DNA of 64,000 nucleotides from Mycolicibacterium aichiense (GCF_010726245.1 NZ_AP022561.1:2604001-2668000); one strand, 5' to 3'; counted from the first letter of the stretch, positions 47,613-57,845 are shown. Notes: generated from the letters alone by a model not told the origin. A program made the numbers and translations.

Positions 47613-48725
47613 CTACCGCGATGCGGGCCGGAACCCCTCTGTCGTCGCCACGAACACCTGACCAGCCGGGGGACTGCCGCACGCCCGCTCGCATCCCACA
47701 TAGTGAACGTGGCCGTGAACATCTTCTTCGAGCGCCACCCGGGTGGCCTCCGCGCGCACGTCGGCCCGCGACTTCTCACACCCCGGGCTGCCCACGCAGG
47801 CGCTGATATCCAGCCACGGCGAATTCTCGTCGAACACCAACCCCATCGGCGCCAGTACCCGCAGCGCCGTGTCGGCCACTCCTTCGTCCAGGTCGCAGAC
47901 CAGCAGCGAGCGCCACGGCGTGATGATGACCGGTGCGTCGATCGCCGCCACGAATTCGGCCAGGCGGGACTGCAGAACACCGAGGGGGATCGCTGCGCCC
48001 AGCGTCACCAGGCCGTCGTCCTGCACGATCCAGCCGACCGGCGGGCGCAGCACAGGCGGATACTGCGCTCCGGCTACCGCCGTCGCCGAGAAGCCGGCCA
48101 GCAGAGGCGACGGATCGTCCAATTCGGCTACCCGCCAGGCAGTTCCGCGGATCTGGACGAATCGCCGGGCAATCGTGATCAATGCCGGCACCGCGTCACC
48201 CGGGGCCACCCGCACCCCGGTGTCACGACCGGCCAGCAGCACCGCGACGCCGTCGGCGTGCACATGGACGCCGGCATCGGCGGCCAATCCGGAGATGTCG
48301 CCGCGGCCGTCATCGAGGCCGAACAGGAACCGTCCCGGCAAGTGCGCCAACTCGGCATCGGCCTGAATTGCCAGATCCAGTTCGGTCACCCACGGCCGCA
48401 CATCGGCGACGCCGCCCACCCGACCGGACAACGGCGACGCGACGATGTTGCGCACCCGTTCATGGGTCGGCGAGGGCAGCAGGCCGGCAGCGACCGACGC
48501 GTCGGCGACCGCCGTCGTATCCCGGATCCCGCGCAGCTGCAGATTGCCGCGCGCCGTGAGTTCCAGAGTGCCGTTGCCGAACTCGACGGCCGTGTGCGCC
48601 AGCGCTTCCAGCTGCCGTGCGGCGATCATCCCCCCGGGCAGCCGAAGGCGGGCCAACGCGCCGTCCGCGGCCTGGTGCACCTGCAGGGCACCGGGGCAGG
48701 CGTCGTCGTCACGCAAACGCTTCAC
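47613..48725 (-). CDS. cobG: Precorrin-3B synthase
   Basis: 370 residues from GTG at 48725. Siroheme/Fe-S reductase-like mono-oxygenase: GALQVHQAADGALARLRLPG and LTARGNLQLRGI in the N-terminal half. Four Cys in ACVGSPGC and GCERACG near the C-terminus bind the 4Fe-4S cluster. Hydroxylates precorrin-3A at C20 to give precorrin-3B, the O2-dependent step of the aerobic pathway. First gene of the cobG-cobH-cobIJ unit. Confidence 0.91.
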   Translation of the reverse strand: MKRLRDDDACPGALQVHQAADGALARLRLPGGMIAARQLEALAHTAVEFGNGTLELTARGNLQLRGIRDTTAVADASVAAGLLPSPTHERVRNIVASPLSGRVGGVADVRPWVTELDLAIQADAELAHLPGRFLFGLDDGRGDISGLAADAGVHVHADGVAVLLAGRDTGVRVAPGDAVPALITIARRFVQIRGTAWRVAELDDPSPLLAGFSATAVAGAQYPPVLRPPVGWIVQDDGLVTLGAAIPLGVLQSRLAEFVAAIDAPVIITPWRSLLVCDLDEGVADTALRVLAPMGLVFDENSPWLDISACVGSPGCEKSRADVRAEATRVALEEDVHGHVHYVGCERACGSPPAGQVFVATTEGFRPASR

Positions 48726-48743
48726 CCGTCCACCGTACGGGCG

Positions 48744-48749
48744 TATGTT
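48744..48749 (+). promoter_or_regulatory. Putative leaderless -10 box of the MoxR operon (TATGTT)
   Basis: TATGTT ends 6 bases before the ATG at 48756 in the 30-base divergent gap with cobG. Confidence 0.4.
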
Positions 48750-48755
48750 CGGGCC

Positions 48756-49706
48756 ATGGCGACGGCTGCCACACCCCGGGTGGCCGCACTGATCGCGCTG
48801 GTTGTGGTGCTCGGCCTCGCGTTGCGCGGGCATCTGCCGGACGCACCACGGTCGCCGCGGACCCAACCGGCCGGCGGCGCCGGCAGCCTGCTCGCATTGT
48901 TGACCCTGGTACTCGCCTGCCTGCTGGTGATCATCGTCGCTCTCGTGGCGAAGCTGCGCGACCCGCAGCGCGCCAAGCAAGCCGCGCGAACGCACGTCCC
49001 GGGCGGCGGTGGCGGGATGGGCGTGCGGCGGAGCTGGCGCTTTGTGCTGGTGATCGTCGCCGCGGTAGTGGCGTGGCTGATGGTGGCCGCACTGCTCGCC
49101 CAGCTGCGCCTGCCGCAACCGGGTGGCGATCCGCCGCACGCGCAGCCCGTCGCCACGCCCACCGGTAACGCACCGCCCGGCGAGGCCGTCTCGCCTCCGC
49201 AGGCGCCTCCTGAACCTGCCGCCGTCGACCCGCTCTTCTGGTATCTCCTGGCCGCTTTCGCGGCCCTGCTGCTGGTCACGCTGATCGGCGCGATCGTGCT
49301 CCGGGCCCGCGACCGACGGCGGGAGCCGGTGCCACCGCCACCCGACGACACATCCCGAGACGCGGCGCCGCCCGGACCCGGGTCGCTCGCGCTGGCGGCC
49401 GAGCGCGGTTTGGCCGAAGTCGGCGACCTCAGCCGTGAACCACGAGAGGCCATCATCGCGTGTTACGCGGCAATGGAACACGCACTGGCCAATGCCCCCG
49501 GCGCAGCCCCGCAGGAGTCGGACACCCCGTCCGAGGTGCTGGCCCGCGCCGTCGAGCATCACGCGATTCACGCCGGCCGCGCCACCGAACTGGTCACCCT
49601 GTTCGCCGAGGCCCGGTTCTCCACCCACGTGATGAACGAGGGACACCGTGACAGCGCCGAGCGGGCGCTGCGCCTGGTCCTCGGCGAGCTGCGGAGCTCG
49701 GTGTGA
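48756..49706 (+). CDS. Membrane protein with DUF4129 domain
   Basis: 316 residues. Three membrane spans: about 8-25, 45-66 and 90-114 (WRFVLVIVAAVVAWLMVAAL), with a fourth near 160-185 (LFWYLLAAFAALLLVTLIGA). A cytosolic DUF4129-like tail (from about 225) carries EPREAIIACYAAMEHALA and the end ERALRLVLGELR. DUF4129 proteins usually accompany MoxR/DUF58 genes, as here. Overlaps the next start (GTGA). Confidence 0.82.
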   Translation: MATAATPRVAALIALVVVLGLALRGHLPDAPRSPRTQPAGGAGSLLALLTLVLACLLVIIVALVAKLRDPQRAKQAARTHVPGGGGGMGVRRSWRFVLVIVAAVVAWLMVAALLAQLRLPQPGGDPPHAQPVATPTGNAPPGEAVSPPQAPPEPAAVDPLFWYLLAAFAALLLVTLIGAIVLRARDRRREPVPPPPDDTSRDAAPPGPGSLALAAERGLAEVGDLSREPREAIIACYAAMEHALANAPGAAPQESDTPSEVLARAVEHHAIHAGRATELVTLFAEARFSTHVMNEGHRDSAERALRLVLGELRSSV

Positions 49707-50179
49707 TCCGGCTGGTAGGAGGTGGCCTCCTGCTGGTCGTGGCGGCGGAAGTGCTGGCGATCGTCCTGAGCGCCGGCCGGTGGATCATGCCGGTTGCGGG
49801 ACTCGCGGTAGCAGTGTTCCTCATCGCGGCCCGACTGACTGTCGATGCGGCACAACGCCGTTCGGTACCCAAACCGCCGTCGGACGACCCCGCGGAGGCG
49901 CTGTGGCGCTGGCGGTCGCGTACCGAGTCGACGGTTCAGTGGGCGGATTCCACCCGGGAAGACTGGGACCGGCATCTGCGGCCGAGGCTGGCCCGTGAGT
50001 TCGTCCTCGCCACCCGGCAGCGGGATCCGGTGGCATTACAGGCGACCGGGCGCATCGTGTTCGGCGACCAGCTGTGGCCCTGGGTTGATCCCAACAACAT
50101 CGAGCGAACGCGCAGCCGTGAGCCCGGACCCGGGTACGCCACCCTCGAGGAGATCCTGCGACGGATGGAAAACCTATGA
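49703..50179 (+). CDS. Small membrane protein of the MoxR operon
   Basis: 158 residues, GTG start within the previous stop. Two N-terminal hydrophobic spans (LVGGGLLLVVAAEVLAIVLS and IMPVAGLAVAVFLIAARL), then a cytosolic tail with ALWRWRSRTESTVQWADSTR and a conserved end ATLEEILRRMENL. No enzyme motif. ATGA overlap with the MoxR ATPase. Confidence 0.78.
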   Translation: MIRLVGGGLLLVVAAEVLAIVLSAGRWIMPVAGLAVAVFLIAARLTVDAAQRRSVPKPPSDDPAEALWRWRSRTESTVQWADSTREDWDRHLRPRLAREFVLATRQRDPVALQATGRIVFGDQLWPWVDPNNIERTRSREPGPGYATLEEILRRMENL

Positions 50180-51138
50180 CCATGCCCGCCCCGGCGATGA
50201 CGGCGTACTGCGAAGCGGTGCTCGACGAGATCGAGCAGGCGGTGGTCGGAAAACGCGCCGCCCTCACCCTGATCCTCACCACCGTGCTCGCCGGTGGGCA
50301 CGTGCTGATCGAGGACCTGCCCGGCATGGGCAAAACGCTGATCGCCCGGTCGTTCGCGGCGGCCCTCGGCCTGCGATTCACCCGCGTGCAGTTCACCCCG
50401 GACCTGCTGCCCGCCGACCTGCTCGGGTCGACGATCTACGACATGCAGTCCGGCCGCTTCGAGTTCCGCCCCGGTCCGATCTTCACCAATCTGCTGATGG
50501 CCGACGAGATCAACCGCACACCACCCAAGACGCAGGCGGCGCTGCTGGAGGCGATGGCCGAGCGACAGGTCAGCATCGACGGCCAAACCCACCGGCTGCC
50601 GGCCCCTTTCATCGTGCTGGCCACCGACAACCCGATCGAGTACGAGGGCACCTACCCGCTACCGGAGGCCCAACTGGACCGGTTCGCGGTCAAGGTGGCG
50701 CTGAAGTACCTGTCCGAGTCCGAGGAGGCGTCGATGCTGCGCCGCCGGCTGGACCGTGGCTCGGCCGAGGTGACCGTGCGCCAGGTGGTGGACGCCGAAA
50801 ACCTCTTGGCCATGCGGGAATTGGTGGAACAGGTGTCGGTGCACGACGACGTTCTGCACTATGTGGTCTCGCTGGCGACGGCCACCCGCAGTCATCCCCA
50901 GGTCGCGGTCGGCGCCAGTCCGCGCGCCGAACTCGACCTCGTCCAACTGGCCCGCGCCCGCGCCTTGGTGTCGGGCCGCGACTACGTGATCCCCGAGGAC
51001 GTCAAGGCGCTGGCGGTCCCCGCGATCGCCCACCGGATCAGCCTGCGACCGGAGATGTGGGTCCGCAGCGTGCACGGCTCCGACGTCGTCGAACAACTCC
51101 TGCGACGCCTGCCGGTTCCCCGGGCGAGCGGACGATGA
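50176..51138 (+). CDS. MoxR-family AAA+ ATPase
   Basis: 320 residues. AAA_3 (MoxR) ATPase: Walker A DLPGMGKTLIARS, Walker B LLMADEINRTPPKTQAALLE, sensor VLATDNPIEYEGTYPLPEAQ and the C-terminal lid with YDVIPEDVKAL-type motif (YVIPEDVKALAVPAIAHRI). MoxR proteins act as chaperone-like ATPases that insert cofactors or mature proteins, with DUF58/vWA partners. The neighbouring gene is the DUF58 partner. Confidence 0.93.
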   Translation: MTMPAPAMTAYCEAVLDEIEQAVVGKRAALTLILTTVLAGGHVLIEDLPGMGKTLIARSFAAALGLRFTRVQFTPDLLPADLLGSTIYDMQSGRFEFRPGPIFTNLLMADEINRTPPKTQAALLEAMAERQVSIDGQTHRLPAPFIVLATDNPIEYEGTYPLPEAQLDRFAVKVALKYLSESEEASMLRRRLDRGSAEVTVRQVVDAENLLAMRELVEQVSVHDDVLHYVVSLATATRSHPQVAVGASPRAELDLVQLARARALVSGRDYVIPEDVKALAVPAIAHRISLRPEMWVRSVHGSDVVEQLLRRLPVPRASGR

Positions 51139-52379
51139 TGGACGGGCCCCGCACGGTCGACGCTGTATTGCAGTGGCGCGCATCGCCGTTGACGCGGGCG
51201 CTGATGACATGTTTCGGGGTGGGGCTGGCCGTGGCGCTGATCGCGTCGCGCTGGCAGCTGATCGCCTTCGTGGCGCCGATGCTGGGGGTGCTCGCCTCGA
51301 TCGGTTGGCAGCGCAGACCGATGTCGGTGTCGGTCGTCGGCCGCCCGGCGCTGACCCGGTGCTTCGAGAACGAGCCGGTACAACTCAGCGCCGAGCTGGC
51401 GGAGAACAGGGCCGGCGCAACACTGGAGCTGCAGCCGGTGACCGGCCTGGACATCGCGCCCGTCAGCGCCGACAGCAGGCGGGCAACGGTATCCGCCACG
51501 GCGGGGCGCTGGGGCCGTTACCCACTGCGCACCCGGGTCCGGCTCGACGCGGCCGGTGGACTGCTCACCGGCACCGCCACCGTCGACGCCGCCGACCTGT
51601 TCGTATTTCCGGTCGCGCCACCGCAACCGACCGGCATTCCGCGCACCGAGCTGCCCGACCGTCTTGGCACCCACCTGACCCGTCATATCGGGCCCGGCGT
51701 CGAGTTCGCCGAGATCCGGCCCTACCTGCCGGGCGATCAGCTCCGCACGGTCAACTGGGCGGTCAGCGCGCGTCGCGGCAGCCTGCATGTCACCGAACGG
51801 CTGACGGATCGGGCGGCCGACGTCGTGGTGGTCGTCGACATGAGCGCGCAGCCCGCAGGCCCGGCCACCGCCGTCACCGAACGGGCGTTGCGCGGCGCGA
51901 CGCAGGTGGTGCAGACCGCGCTGCGCAACGGCGACCGGGCCGGCATCGTCGGCCTCGGAGGCCGCCGCCCACGGTGGCTCGGTGCCGATATCGGCCGCCG
52001 CCAGTTCTACCGGGTGCTCGACGCGGCACTCGGCGTGGGCAGCGAATACCAGCACACCGCAGGTACTTTGGCGCCGCGGGCGGCGGTCCCCCCGGGTGCC
52101 GTCGTGGTGGCGTTCTCGACGCTGCTCGACACCGAGTTCGCGCTCGCGCTGATCGACCTGTGCAAACGGGGACACCCGGTGGTGGCAGTCGACGTGCTGG
52201 AAGGCTGGCCCTTCGCCGACGACGACCAGCCGCTTCTGCAACGGATGTGGGCGTTGCAGCGTTCGTCGATGTACCGCGATATGCGGGTCATCGGCGTCGA
52301 CGTGGTGCCGTGGCCGGCTGAGGTCACCCTCGACCAGGCGATGAGCCTGGTGCCTGACCGGAGCAGGCGGTCGTCATGA
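51135..52379 (+). CDS. DUF58 (vWA-like) protein, MoxR partner
   Basis: 414 residues from the ATG overlapping the MoxR stop. Two N-terminal hydrophobic segments (about 18-55) and then a DUF58 domain with the signature EFAEIRPYLPGDQLRTVNW followed by SARRGSLHVTERLTD. The vWA-like core has DMSAQPA in place of a full DxSxS MIDAS, so metal binding may be weak. Acts with MoxR in an unknown maturation or envelope-stress process. Confidence 0.9.
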   Translation: MMDGPRTVDAVLQWRASPLTRALMTCFGVGLAVALIASRWQLIAFVAPMLGVLASIGWQRRPMSVSVVGRPALTRCFENEPVQLSAELAENRAGATLELQPVTGLDIAPVSADSRRATVSATAGRWGRYPLRTRVRLDAAGGLLTGTATVDAADLFVFPVAPPQPTGIPRTELPDRLGTHLTRHIGPGVEFAEIRPYLPGDQLRTVNWAVSARRGSLHVTERLTDRAADVVVVVDMSAQPAGPATAVTERALRGATQVVQTALRNGDRAGIVGLGGRRPRWLGADIGRRQFYRVLDAALGVGSEYQHTAGTLAPRAAVPPGAVVVAFSTLLDTEFALALIDLCKRGHPVVAVDVLEGWPFADDDQPLLQRMWALQRSSMYRDMRVIGVDVVPWPAEVTLDQAMSLVPDRSRRSS

Positions 52380-52846
52380 CGGTCAGGCGGCTGGTGGCCG
52401 CACTGTTCGGACTGGCGATGATCGCGGCGGCGTCGGTCGGTGCCGATACCCGCACGCTCGCCGCGGCCGCCGTGGCGCTGATCGCCGTCCTCGCCGGGCT
52501 CTACGTGCCCGCCGCGGCGACACCGGCCGTCCTGGCGGCGATGGCCGCCCTCGTGCTGACCGAGCCGCACCCGATGCTTGCCGCGACGTCGGGGGTATGC
52601 GCGGCGGCGTATCTGGTGCTGACGTATGCCGTCCTCACCCGGGCGACGGCGGCCGGGATCGCCGGCTTCGCCGCGGCCGGCGCCCTGGCCACCACGGTGC
52701 CCGTCGACCTGCCCTGGCTGCCGCTGCTGGCCCCGGTGGCCGCGGTCGTCGCTGTCGCGGTGGTGCTGAGCCCGTACGTCGATATCCCTCAGGCGGCCCG
52801 AACCGGCCCTGCGGCAACCACACCCGGGGATACCACGCCGGAGTAG
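52376..52846 (+). CDS. Small membrane protein, end of MoxR operon
   Basis: 156 residues, ATGA overlap with the DUF58 gene. About five short hydrophobic segments rich in Ala and Val cover most of the protein. No recognised domain. Its last 58 bases overlap the end of the convergent TauD-like gene. Confidence 0.75.
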   Translation: MTVRRLVAALFGLAMIAAASVGADTRTLAAAAVALIAVLAGLYVPAAATPAVLAAMAALVLTEPHPMLAATSGVCAAAYLVLTYAVLTRATAAGIAGFAAAGALATTVPVDLPWLPLLAPVAAVVAVAVVLSPYVDIPQAARTGPAATTPGDTTPE

Positions 52847-53724
52847 TGCGTCGCGTCGCCGGCCACCACCCGGCTGGACTGCCCGTGCACATCGACCGGA
52901 ACGTCACCGGCCAGCGTCACCCGGCTCAGGAAGCGGAACTGGTCGTCGTAGTCGGCGACCCCGTAGTGCTGGGTGGCACGGTTGTCCCACATGGCGATGT
53001 CGCCGAGCTGCCAACTCCACCGGACGGTGTTCTCCAGCCGGGTGATCCGGTTCTGCAGCACCGTGAAGAGGCTGGCGGACTCGCTGCTGCCCAACCCAAC
53101 GAACCGCTTCACGAAGTGGCCGAGCAGCAGCACCCGCTTGCCGGTCTCCGGGTGCACCCGCACCACCGGATGCTCGGTCTCGTAGTAGGAGGACTCGAAT
53201 TCAGCTCGGTAGGAACGGGTTTGGTCGCTGACGCCGGACTCGGGGTGTCCGCCCGCATAGTCGTACAGATTGGTGTGGGTGGCCCAGAGATTTTCGGCGA
53301 GCGCCTTCAGCGCGGGCGGCAGCTGGTCATAAGCCGCCTCGGTGTTGGCGAACACGGTGCTGCCGCCGTAGGCGGGCAGCGTCACCGCGCGTAGCAGCGA
53401 CGCCTTCGGGATGCGGTCGACGAACGTGACGTCGGAGTGCCAGGAATTCGCACGATCGAAGCGCGAATCGATTCCCAGCACGGTGTCACCGCGCGAGGTG
53501 ACGGTCGGGTGGGCGATGGTCGGCACGCCGAGCAGCCGGGCCACCGCGATCTGTTCGTCGTCGTCGAGATGGTGCTGCTCGCGGAAGAAGATCACCTTGT
53601 GTTCGAGCAGCGCCGATCCGATGGCGTCGACAATGCCGGGGTGCAGGTCGCGACCGAGCCGAACGCCGTGAACCACCGCGCCGATCGTGGCGCCGAGCTT
53701 CGAAACGTCAAGAGAGATGGGCAT
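52789..53724 (-). CDS. TauD/TfdA-type Fe(II)/2-oxoglutarate-dependent dioxygenase
   Basis: 311 residues from the ATG at 53724. Jelly-roll dioxygenase with facial triad WHSDVTF (His96, Asp98) and His253 (RATQHYG), and the 2-oxoglutarate Arg near FRFLSRVT (264-268). Family members desulfonate taurine or alkyl sulfates, or oxidise herbicides and lipids; the substrate here is unknown. The 3' end overlaps the preceding convergent gene by 58 bases. Divergent to cobN. Confidence 0.88.
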   Translation of the reverse strand: MPISLDVSKLGATIGAVVHGVRLGRDLHPGIVDAIGSALLEHKVIFFREQHHLDDDEQIAVARLLGVPTIAHPTVTSRGDTVLGIDSRFDRANSWHSDVTFVDRIPKASLLRAVTLPAYGGSTVFANTEAAYDQLPPALKALAENLWATHTNLYDYAGGHPESGVSDQTRSYRAEFESSYYETEHPVVRVHPETGKRVLLLGHFVKRFVGLGSSESASLFTVLQNRITRLENTVRWSWQLGDIAMWDNRATQHYGVADYDDQFRFLSRVTLAGDVPVDVHGQSSRVVAGDATHYSGVVSPGVVAAGPVRAA

Positions 53725-53784
53725 GAGTTCGATGGTCTCGGCGGGTGGCCGCGACGTCCACCATTGCGCTGGCCACGATCCGAA

Positions 53785-53790
53785 TAGGGT
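53785..53790 (+). promoter_or_regulatory. Putative -10 box of cobN (TAGGGT)
   Basis: TAGGGT fits TANNNT; a second match, TACGGT, is at 53804-53809. Either would serve the cobN GTG at 53821, which has GGGGG upstream but no clear ribosome site. Confidence 0.35.
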
Positions 53791-53820
53791 GCGACGGCCG
53801 CCGTACGGTACGAATGGGGG

Positions 53821-56800
53821 GTGTCTAGCACCGTGTTGTTGCTGTCCACCTCGGATACCGACCTGATCACCGCCCGCGCCAGCGGGGCTGATTTCCTCCT
53901 GCGCAACCCGGCGCGACTGATCGACGGCGAGCTCACCGAACTCCTCGCGGACGCCGATGTCGTGGTGGTGCGGATTCTCGGCGGCTACCGGGCCTGGCAG
54001 GACGGTATCGACGCGGTGGTGGCCAGTGGACGTCCGACCGTCGTCGTCAGCGGGGAACAGGCCCCCGACGCGGATCTGATGGAGCGCTCCACGGTGCCGG
54101 CCGGAATCGCGGTGCAAACCCATGTGTACCTGGCCCAGGGCGGCACGGAAAACCTGCGGAACCTACATTCCTTCCTGTCCGACACCCTGCTGATGACCGG
54201 CTTCGGCTTCAACCCGCCGTCGGCCACCCCGGCCTGGGGTGTCCTGGAGCCACGCTGCGAAGGCTGCGACGGCTGTGGGCTCGATCGCGGGACAGATACC
54301 CGTCCCACGATCGCGGTGCTCTACTACCGGGCCCAGCAACTGGCGGGCAACGTCGACTACATCCGCGCGATGTGTACGGCGATCAGGCAGGCGGGTGGTC
54401 GCCCGCTGCCCGTGTACTGCACCTCGCTGCGCACGCCCGAACCCGAACTACTGGATCTGCTCCGCACTGCCGACGCGATGGTCGTCACGGTGCTGGCCGC
54501 CGGGGGAGCCCGTCCCGCCACCGCGGGCGCCGGCCACGACGACGACAATTGGAACGTCAAACATCTTGCTGCCCTTGATGTCCCGATCCTGCAGGGGTTG
54601 TGCCTGACCAGTTCGCGAGCCACCTGGTCGAACAACGACGACGGGCTGAGCCCGCTGGATGTCGCCACCCAGGTGGCGGTGCCCGAATTCGACGGCCGGA
54701 TCATCACAGTCCCGTTCTCGTTCAAGGAGATCGACGAAGACGGCCTGATCTCATATGTGCCGGACCCGGAGCGGTGCGCGCGGGTGGCCGGCCTGGCCGT
54801 CAACTACGCAACCCTGCGCCGGGTCGGGCCGGCCGACAAGCGGCTGGCCCTGGTGTTCTCGGCGTATCCGACCAAGCATTCCCGGATCGGCAATGCCGTC
54901 GGTCTGGACACGCCGGCCAGCGCTGTCGCGCTGCTGCACGCCCTGCGTGATGCGGGATACCAGATCGGCGACATCCCCGGCGTCGAGGCATCCGACGGCG
55001 ACGCGCTGATGCACGCGCTGATCGAACGCGGCGGCCAAGACCCGGACTGGCTGACCGACGGTCAGCTGGCGGGCAACCCGATTCGCATTCCGGCCGAGCA
55101 GTACCGGGCGTGGTTCGCCACCTTGCCCGCCGAGCTGACCGACGCGATGGTGGCGCACTGGGGCCCGCCGCCCGGCGAGCTGTTCGTCGACCGCAGCCGC
55201 GATCCGGACGGCGAAATCGTGGTTGCGGCAATCCAATCCGGCAACATCCTGATCCTGGTGCAACCGCCGCGCGGATTCGGGGAGAACCCTGTCGCGATCT
55301 ATCACGATCCCGACCTGCCGCCCAGCCACCATTACCTGGCCACCTATCAGTGGGTGCGGCACGGTTTCGGTGCGCACGCTGCCGTGCACCTCGGTAAGCA
55401 CGGCAACCTGGAATGGCTGCCGGGCAAGACGGTTGGCATGTCGGCGTCCTGCGGGCCGGACGCGGCGCTCGGCGATCTGCCGCTGATCTACCCGTTCCTG
55501 GTCAACGACCCGGGGGAGGGCACTCAGGCCAAGCGCCGGGCGCATGCCACCCTGGTCGACCACTTGATCCCGCCGATGGCGCGGGCCGAAAGCTACGGCG
55601 ACATCGCCCGCCTGGAACAACTGCTCGACGAGCACGCCAACATCGCCGCTCTCGACCCGGGCAAGCTGCCGGCCATCCGCCAGCAGATCTGGACGCTGAT
55701 GCGCGCGGCCAAGATGGATCACGATCTGGGACTGGCAGAACGGCCCGAGGACGATTCCTTCGACGACATGCTGCTGCATGTCGACGGCTGGCTCTGCGAG
55801 ATCAAGGACGTCCAGATCCGCGACGGGCTGCACATCCTCGGCGCCGCGCCTGCCGACGAGGCGCAGCTGGATCTGGTGCTGGCCATCCTGCGTGCCCGGC
55901 AACTGTTCGGCGGTGAACAGCACCTCCCGGGCCTGCGTCAGGCGCTCGGGCTGGCCGAAGACGGCAGCGCCGAGCGGACCGAGGTCGACGAGGCCGAGAA
56001 GCAGGCCCGCGCGCTGCTGGCCGGTCTGCAGGCCACCGGCTGGGACGCCGGCCGCGTCGCGGAGCTGACCGACGATGAGGGCGTCGCGGCGATCCTGCGG
56101 TTCGCGGCGACCGAGGTGGTGCCGCGGCTTGCCGGGACCGCCGAGGAGATCACGCAGGTGCTGCGGGCGCTGGACGGCCGGTTCATCCCGGCAGGCCCAT
56201 CGGGGTCGCCGTTGCGCGGCCTGGTCAACGTGCTGCCCACCGGCCGCAACTTCTACTCGGTCGACCCCAAGGCCGTCCCGTCGAGGCTGGCATGGGAAAC
56301 CGGTGTCGCGATGGCGGATTCGTTGCTCGAGCGCTACCGCACCGATCATGGTGAGTGGCCCGCGTCGGTCGGTCTGTCGGTGTGGGGCACCTCGGCGATG
56401 CGAACCTCGGGCGACGACATCGCCGAAGTTCTTGCGCTGCTTGGCGTCCGGCCGGTGTGGGACGACGCATCCCGGCGCGTGGTCGACTTGGAGGCCATCT
56501 CGCTGCCCGAACTGGGCCGTCCGCGGATCGACGTGACCGTCCGGATCTCCGGCTTTTTCCGCGATGCCTTCCCGCACGTCGTGACGATGCTCGACGATGC
56601 GGTGCGGCTGGTGGCCGGCCTCGACGAACCGGCCGAGCAGAACTTCGTCCGGGCGCACGCCCAGGTCGACCTCGCCGAGCACGGTGACGAAAGACGGGCC
56701 ACCACACGCATTTTCGGTTCCAAGCCGGGCACCTATGGCGCCGGTTTGCTGCAGCTCATCGACAGCCGCAACTGGCGCGACGACGCGGACCTGGCGCAGG

Positions 56801-57423
56801 TGTACACCGCGTGGGGCGGGTTCGCCTACGGCCGTGAACTCGACGGCAGACCGGCAGCCGACGACATGTCCGCCCAGTACCGGCGAATCGTGGTGGCCGC
56901 CAAGAACACCGACTCGCGCGAGCACGACATCGCCGACTCCGACGACTACTTCCAGTACCACGGCGGCATGGTGGCGACGGTGCGGGCACTGACCGGTACG
57001 GCCCCGGCCGCCTACATCGGCGACAACACCCGCCCGGACGCGGTGCGCACCCGCACGCTCTCGGAGGAGACCACCCGGGTGTTCCGGGCGCGGGTGGTCA
57101 ACCCGCGCTGGATGGCCGCGATGCGCAGGCATGGCTACAAGGGCGCGTTCGAGATGGCCGCGACCGTCGACTACCTGTTCGGGTATGACGCGACAGCGGG
57201 TGTGATGGCCGACTGGATGTACGAGCAGCTCACCGAGTCCTACGTGCTGGACCCGGAGAACCGCAAGTTCATGAACGAGTCCAATCCCTGGGCGCTGCAC
57301 GGGATGTCGGAGCGGCTGCTCGAAGCGGTCGGGCGCGGCATGTGGGAGAACCCGGATCCGGCGACGCTCGACGGGCTGCGCCAGGTGCTCTTGGAGACCG
57401 AAGGCGATTTGGAAGCACGGTAA
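53821..57423 (+). CDS. cobN: Cobaltochelatase subunit CobN
   Basis: 1200 residues, GTG start. Large subunit of the ATP-dependent cobaltochelatase that inserts Co(II) into hydrogenobyrinic acid a,c-diamide. Full-length, with signature blocks [20 protein letters not shown] (about 515-535), [42 protein letters not shown] and the C-terminal [18 protein letters not shown]. CobS and CobT partners are not in the window. Length matches Rv2062c. Confidence 0.95.
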   Translation: MSSTVLLLSTSDTDLITARASGADFLLRNPARLIDGELTELLADADVVVVRILGGYRAWQDGIDAVVASGRPTVVVSGEQAPDADLMERSTVPAGIAVQTHVYLAQGGTENLRNLHSFLSDTLLMTGFGFNPPSATPAWGVLEPRCEGCDGCGLDRGTDTRPTIAVLYYRAQQLAGNVDYIRAMCTAIRQAGGRPLPVYCTSLRTPEPELLDLLRTADAMVVTVLAAGGARPATAGAGHDDDNWNVKHLAALDVPILQGLCLTSSRATWSNNDDGLSPLDVATQVAVPEFDGRIITVPFSFKEIDEDGLISYVPDPERCARVAGLAVNYATLRRVGPADKRLALVFSAYPTKHSRIGNAVGLDTPASAVALLHALRDAGYQIGDIPGVEASDGDALMHALIERGGQDPDWLTDGQLAGNPIRIPAEQYRAWFATLPAELTDAMVAHWGPPPGELFVDRSRDPDGEIVVAAIQSGNILILVQPPRGFGENPVAIYHDPDLPPSHHYLATYQWVRHGFGAHAAVHLGKHGNLEWLPGKTVGMSASCGPDAALGDLPLIYPFLVNDPGEGTQAKRRAHATLVDHLIPPMARAESYGDIARLEQLLDEHANIAALDPGKLPAIRQQIWTLMRAAKMDHDLGLAERPEDDSFDDMLLHVDGWLCEIKDVQIRDGLHILGAAPADEAQLDLVLAILRARQLFGGEQHLPGLRQALGLAEDGSAERTEVDEAEKQARALLAGLQATGWDAGRVAELTDDEGVAAILRFAATEVVPRLAGTAEEITQVLRALDGRFIPAGPSGSPLRGLVNVLPTGRNFYSVDPKAVPSRLAWETGVAMADSLLERYRTDHGEWPASVGLSVWGTSAMRTSGDDIAEVLALLGVRPVWDDASRRVVDLEAISLPELGRPRIDVTVRISGFFRDAFPHVVTMLDDAVRLVAGLDEPAEQNFVRAHAQVDLAEHGDERRATTRIFGSKPGTYGAGLLQLIDSRNWRDDADLAQVYTAWGGFAYGRELDGRPAADDMSAQYRRIVVAAKNTDSREHDIADSDDYFQYHGGMVATVRALTGTAPAAYIGDNTRPDAVRTRTLSEETTRVFRARVVNPRWMAAMRRHGYKGAFEMAATVDYLFGYDATAGVMADWMYEQLTESYVLDPENRKFMNESNPWALHGMSERLLEAVGRGMWENPDPATLDGLRQVLLETEGDLEAR

Positions 57424-57446
57424 CCAGCCGGTCGCTACGAGGGCGC

Positions 57447-57452
57447 TAGATT
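57447..57452 (+). promoter_or_regulatory. Putative leaderless -10 box (TAGATT)
   Basis: TAGATT ends 6 bases before the ATG at 57459; no ribosome site in between. Confidence 0.45.
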
Positions 57453-57458
57453 GGTCGA

Positions 57459-57842
57459 ATGGCTCCCAGCTTCGGCGAAGTGATCAAGTCCCAGTACGTC
57501 TCGCTGACCACCTTCACCAAGGACGGCAGGCCCAAGCCGACACCGATCTGGATCGCGCCCGACGGCGACCGTGCCCTGGTGATCACCGGCAAGGACTCCT
57601 GGAAGGTCAAGCGGATTCGGAACACCCCGCGGGTGACCCTGGCCGTCTGCGACCGCAGCGGCAACGTCAAGGGCGAACCGGTGGAAGCGGTCGCGAGCAT
57701 CCTCGACGACTCCCAGCAGATCGAGCGCGTGTACGACGCGATCGGCAACCGCTACGGGCTGCTCGGCAAGGTGTTCAACTTCTTCTCGAAGCTGCGGGGC
57801 GGCACCAAGCGCAACGTCGGCCTGGAACTGCGGGCCGCCTGA
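57459..57842 (+). CDS. PPOX-class F420-dependent protein
   Basis: 127 residues. Split beta-barrel of the FDOR-B/PPOX type: YVSLTTFTKDGRPKPTPIWIAPDG followed by GKDSWKVKRIRNTPRVTLAV and a C-terminal GLELRAA. Such proteins bind F420 or flavins and reduce small substrates. It corresponds to Rv2061c in position. Substrate unknown. Paralogue of the next gene. Confidence 0.85.
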   Translation: MAPSFGEVIKSQYVSLTTFTKDGRPKPTPIWIAPDGDRALVITGKDSWKVKRIRNTPRVTLAVCDRSGNVKGEPVEAVASILDDSQQIERVYDAIGNRYGLLGKVFNFFSKLRGGTKRNVGLELRAA

Positions 57843-57845
57843 CCC

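Noticed and set aside
48726..49646. Upstream extension of cobG
   Set aside because: Overlaps the first gene of the MoxR operon antisense; the cobG family begins near 48725.
53725..53820. Cobalamin riboswitch upstream of cobN
   Set aside because: The gap is 96 bases and shows no B12-box-like sequence or long pairing; too short.
54751..57300. 849-codon minus-strand frame
   Set aside because: Antisense to cobN, a clear and complete gene; typical high-GC shadow frame.
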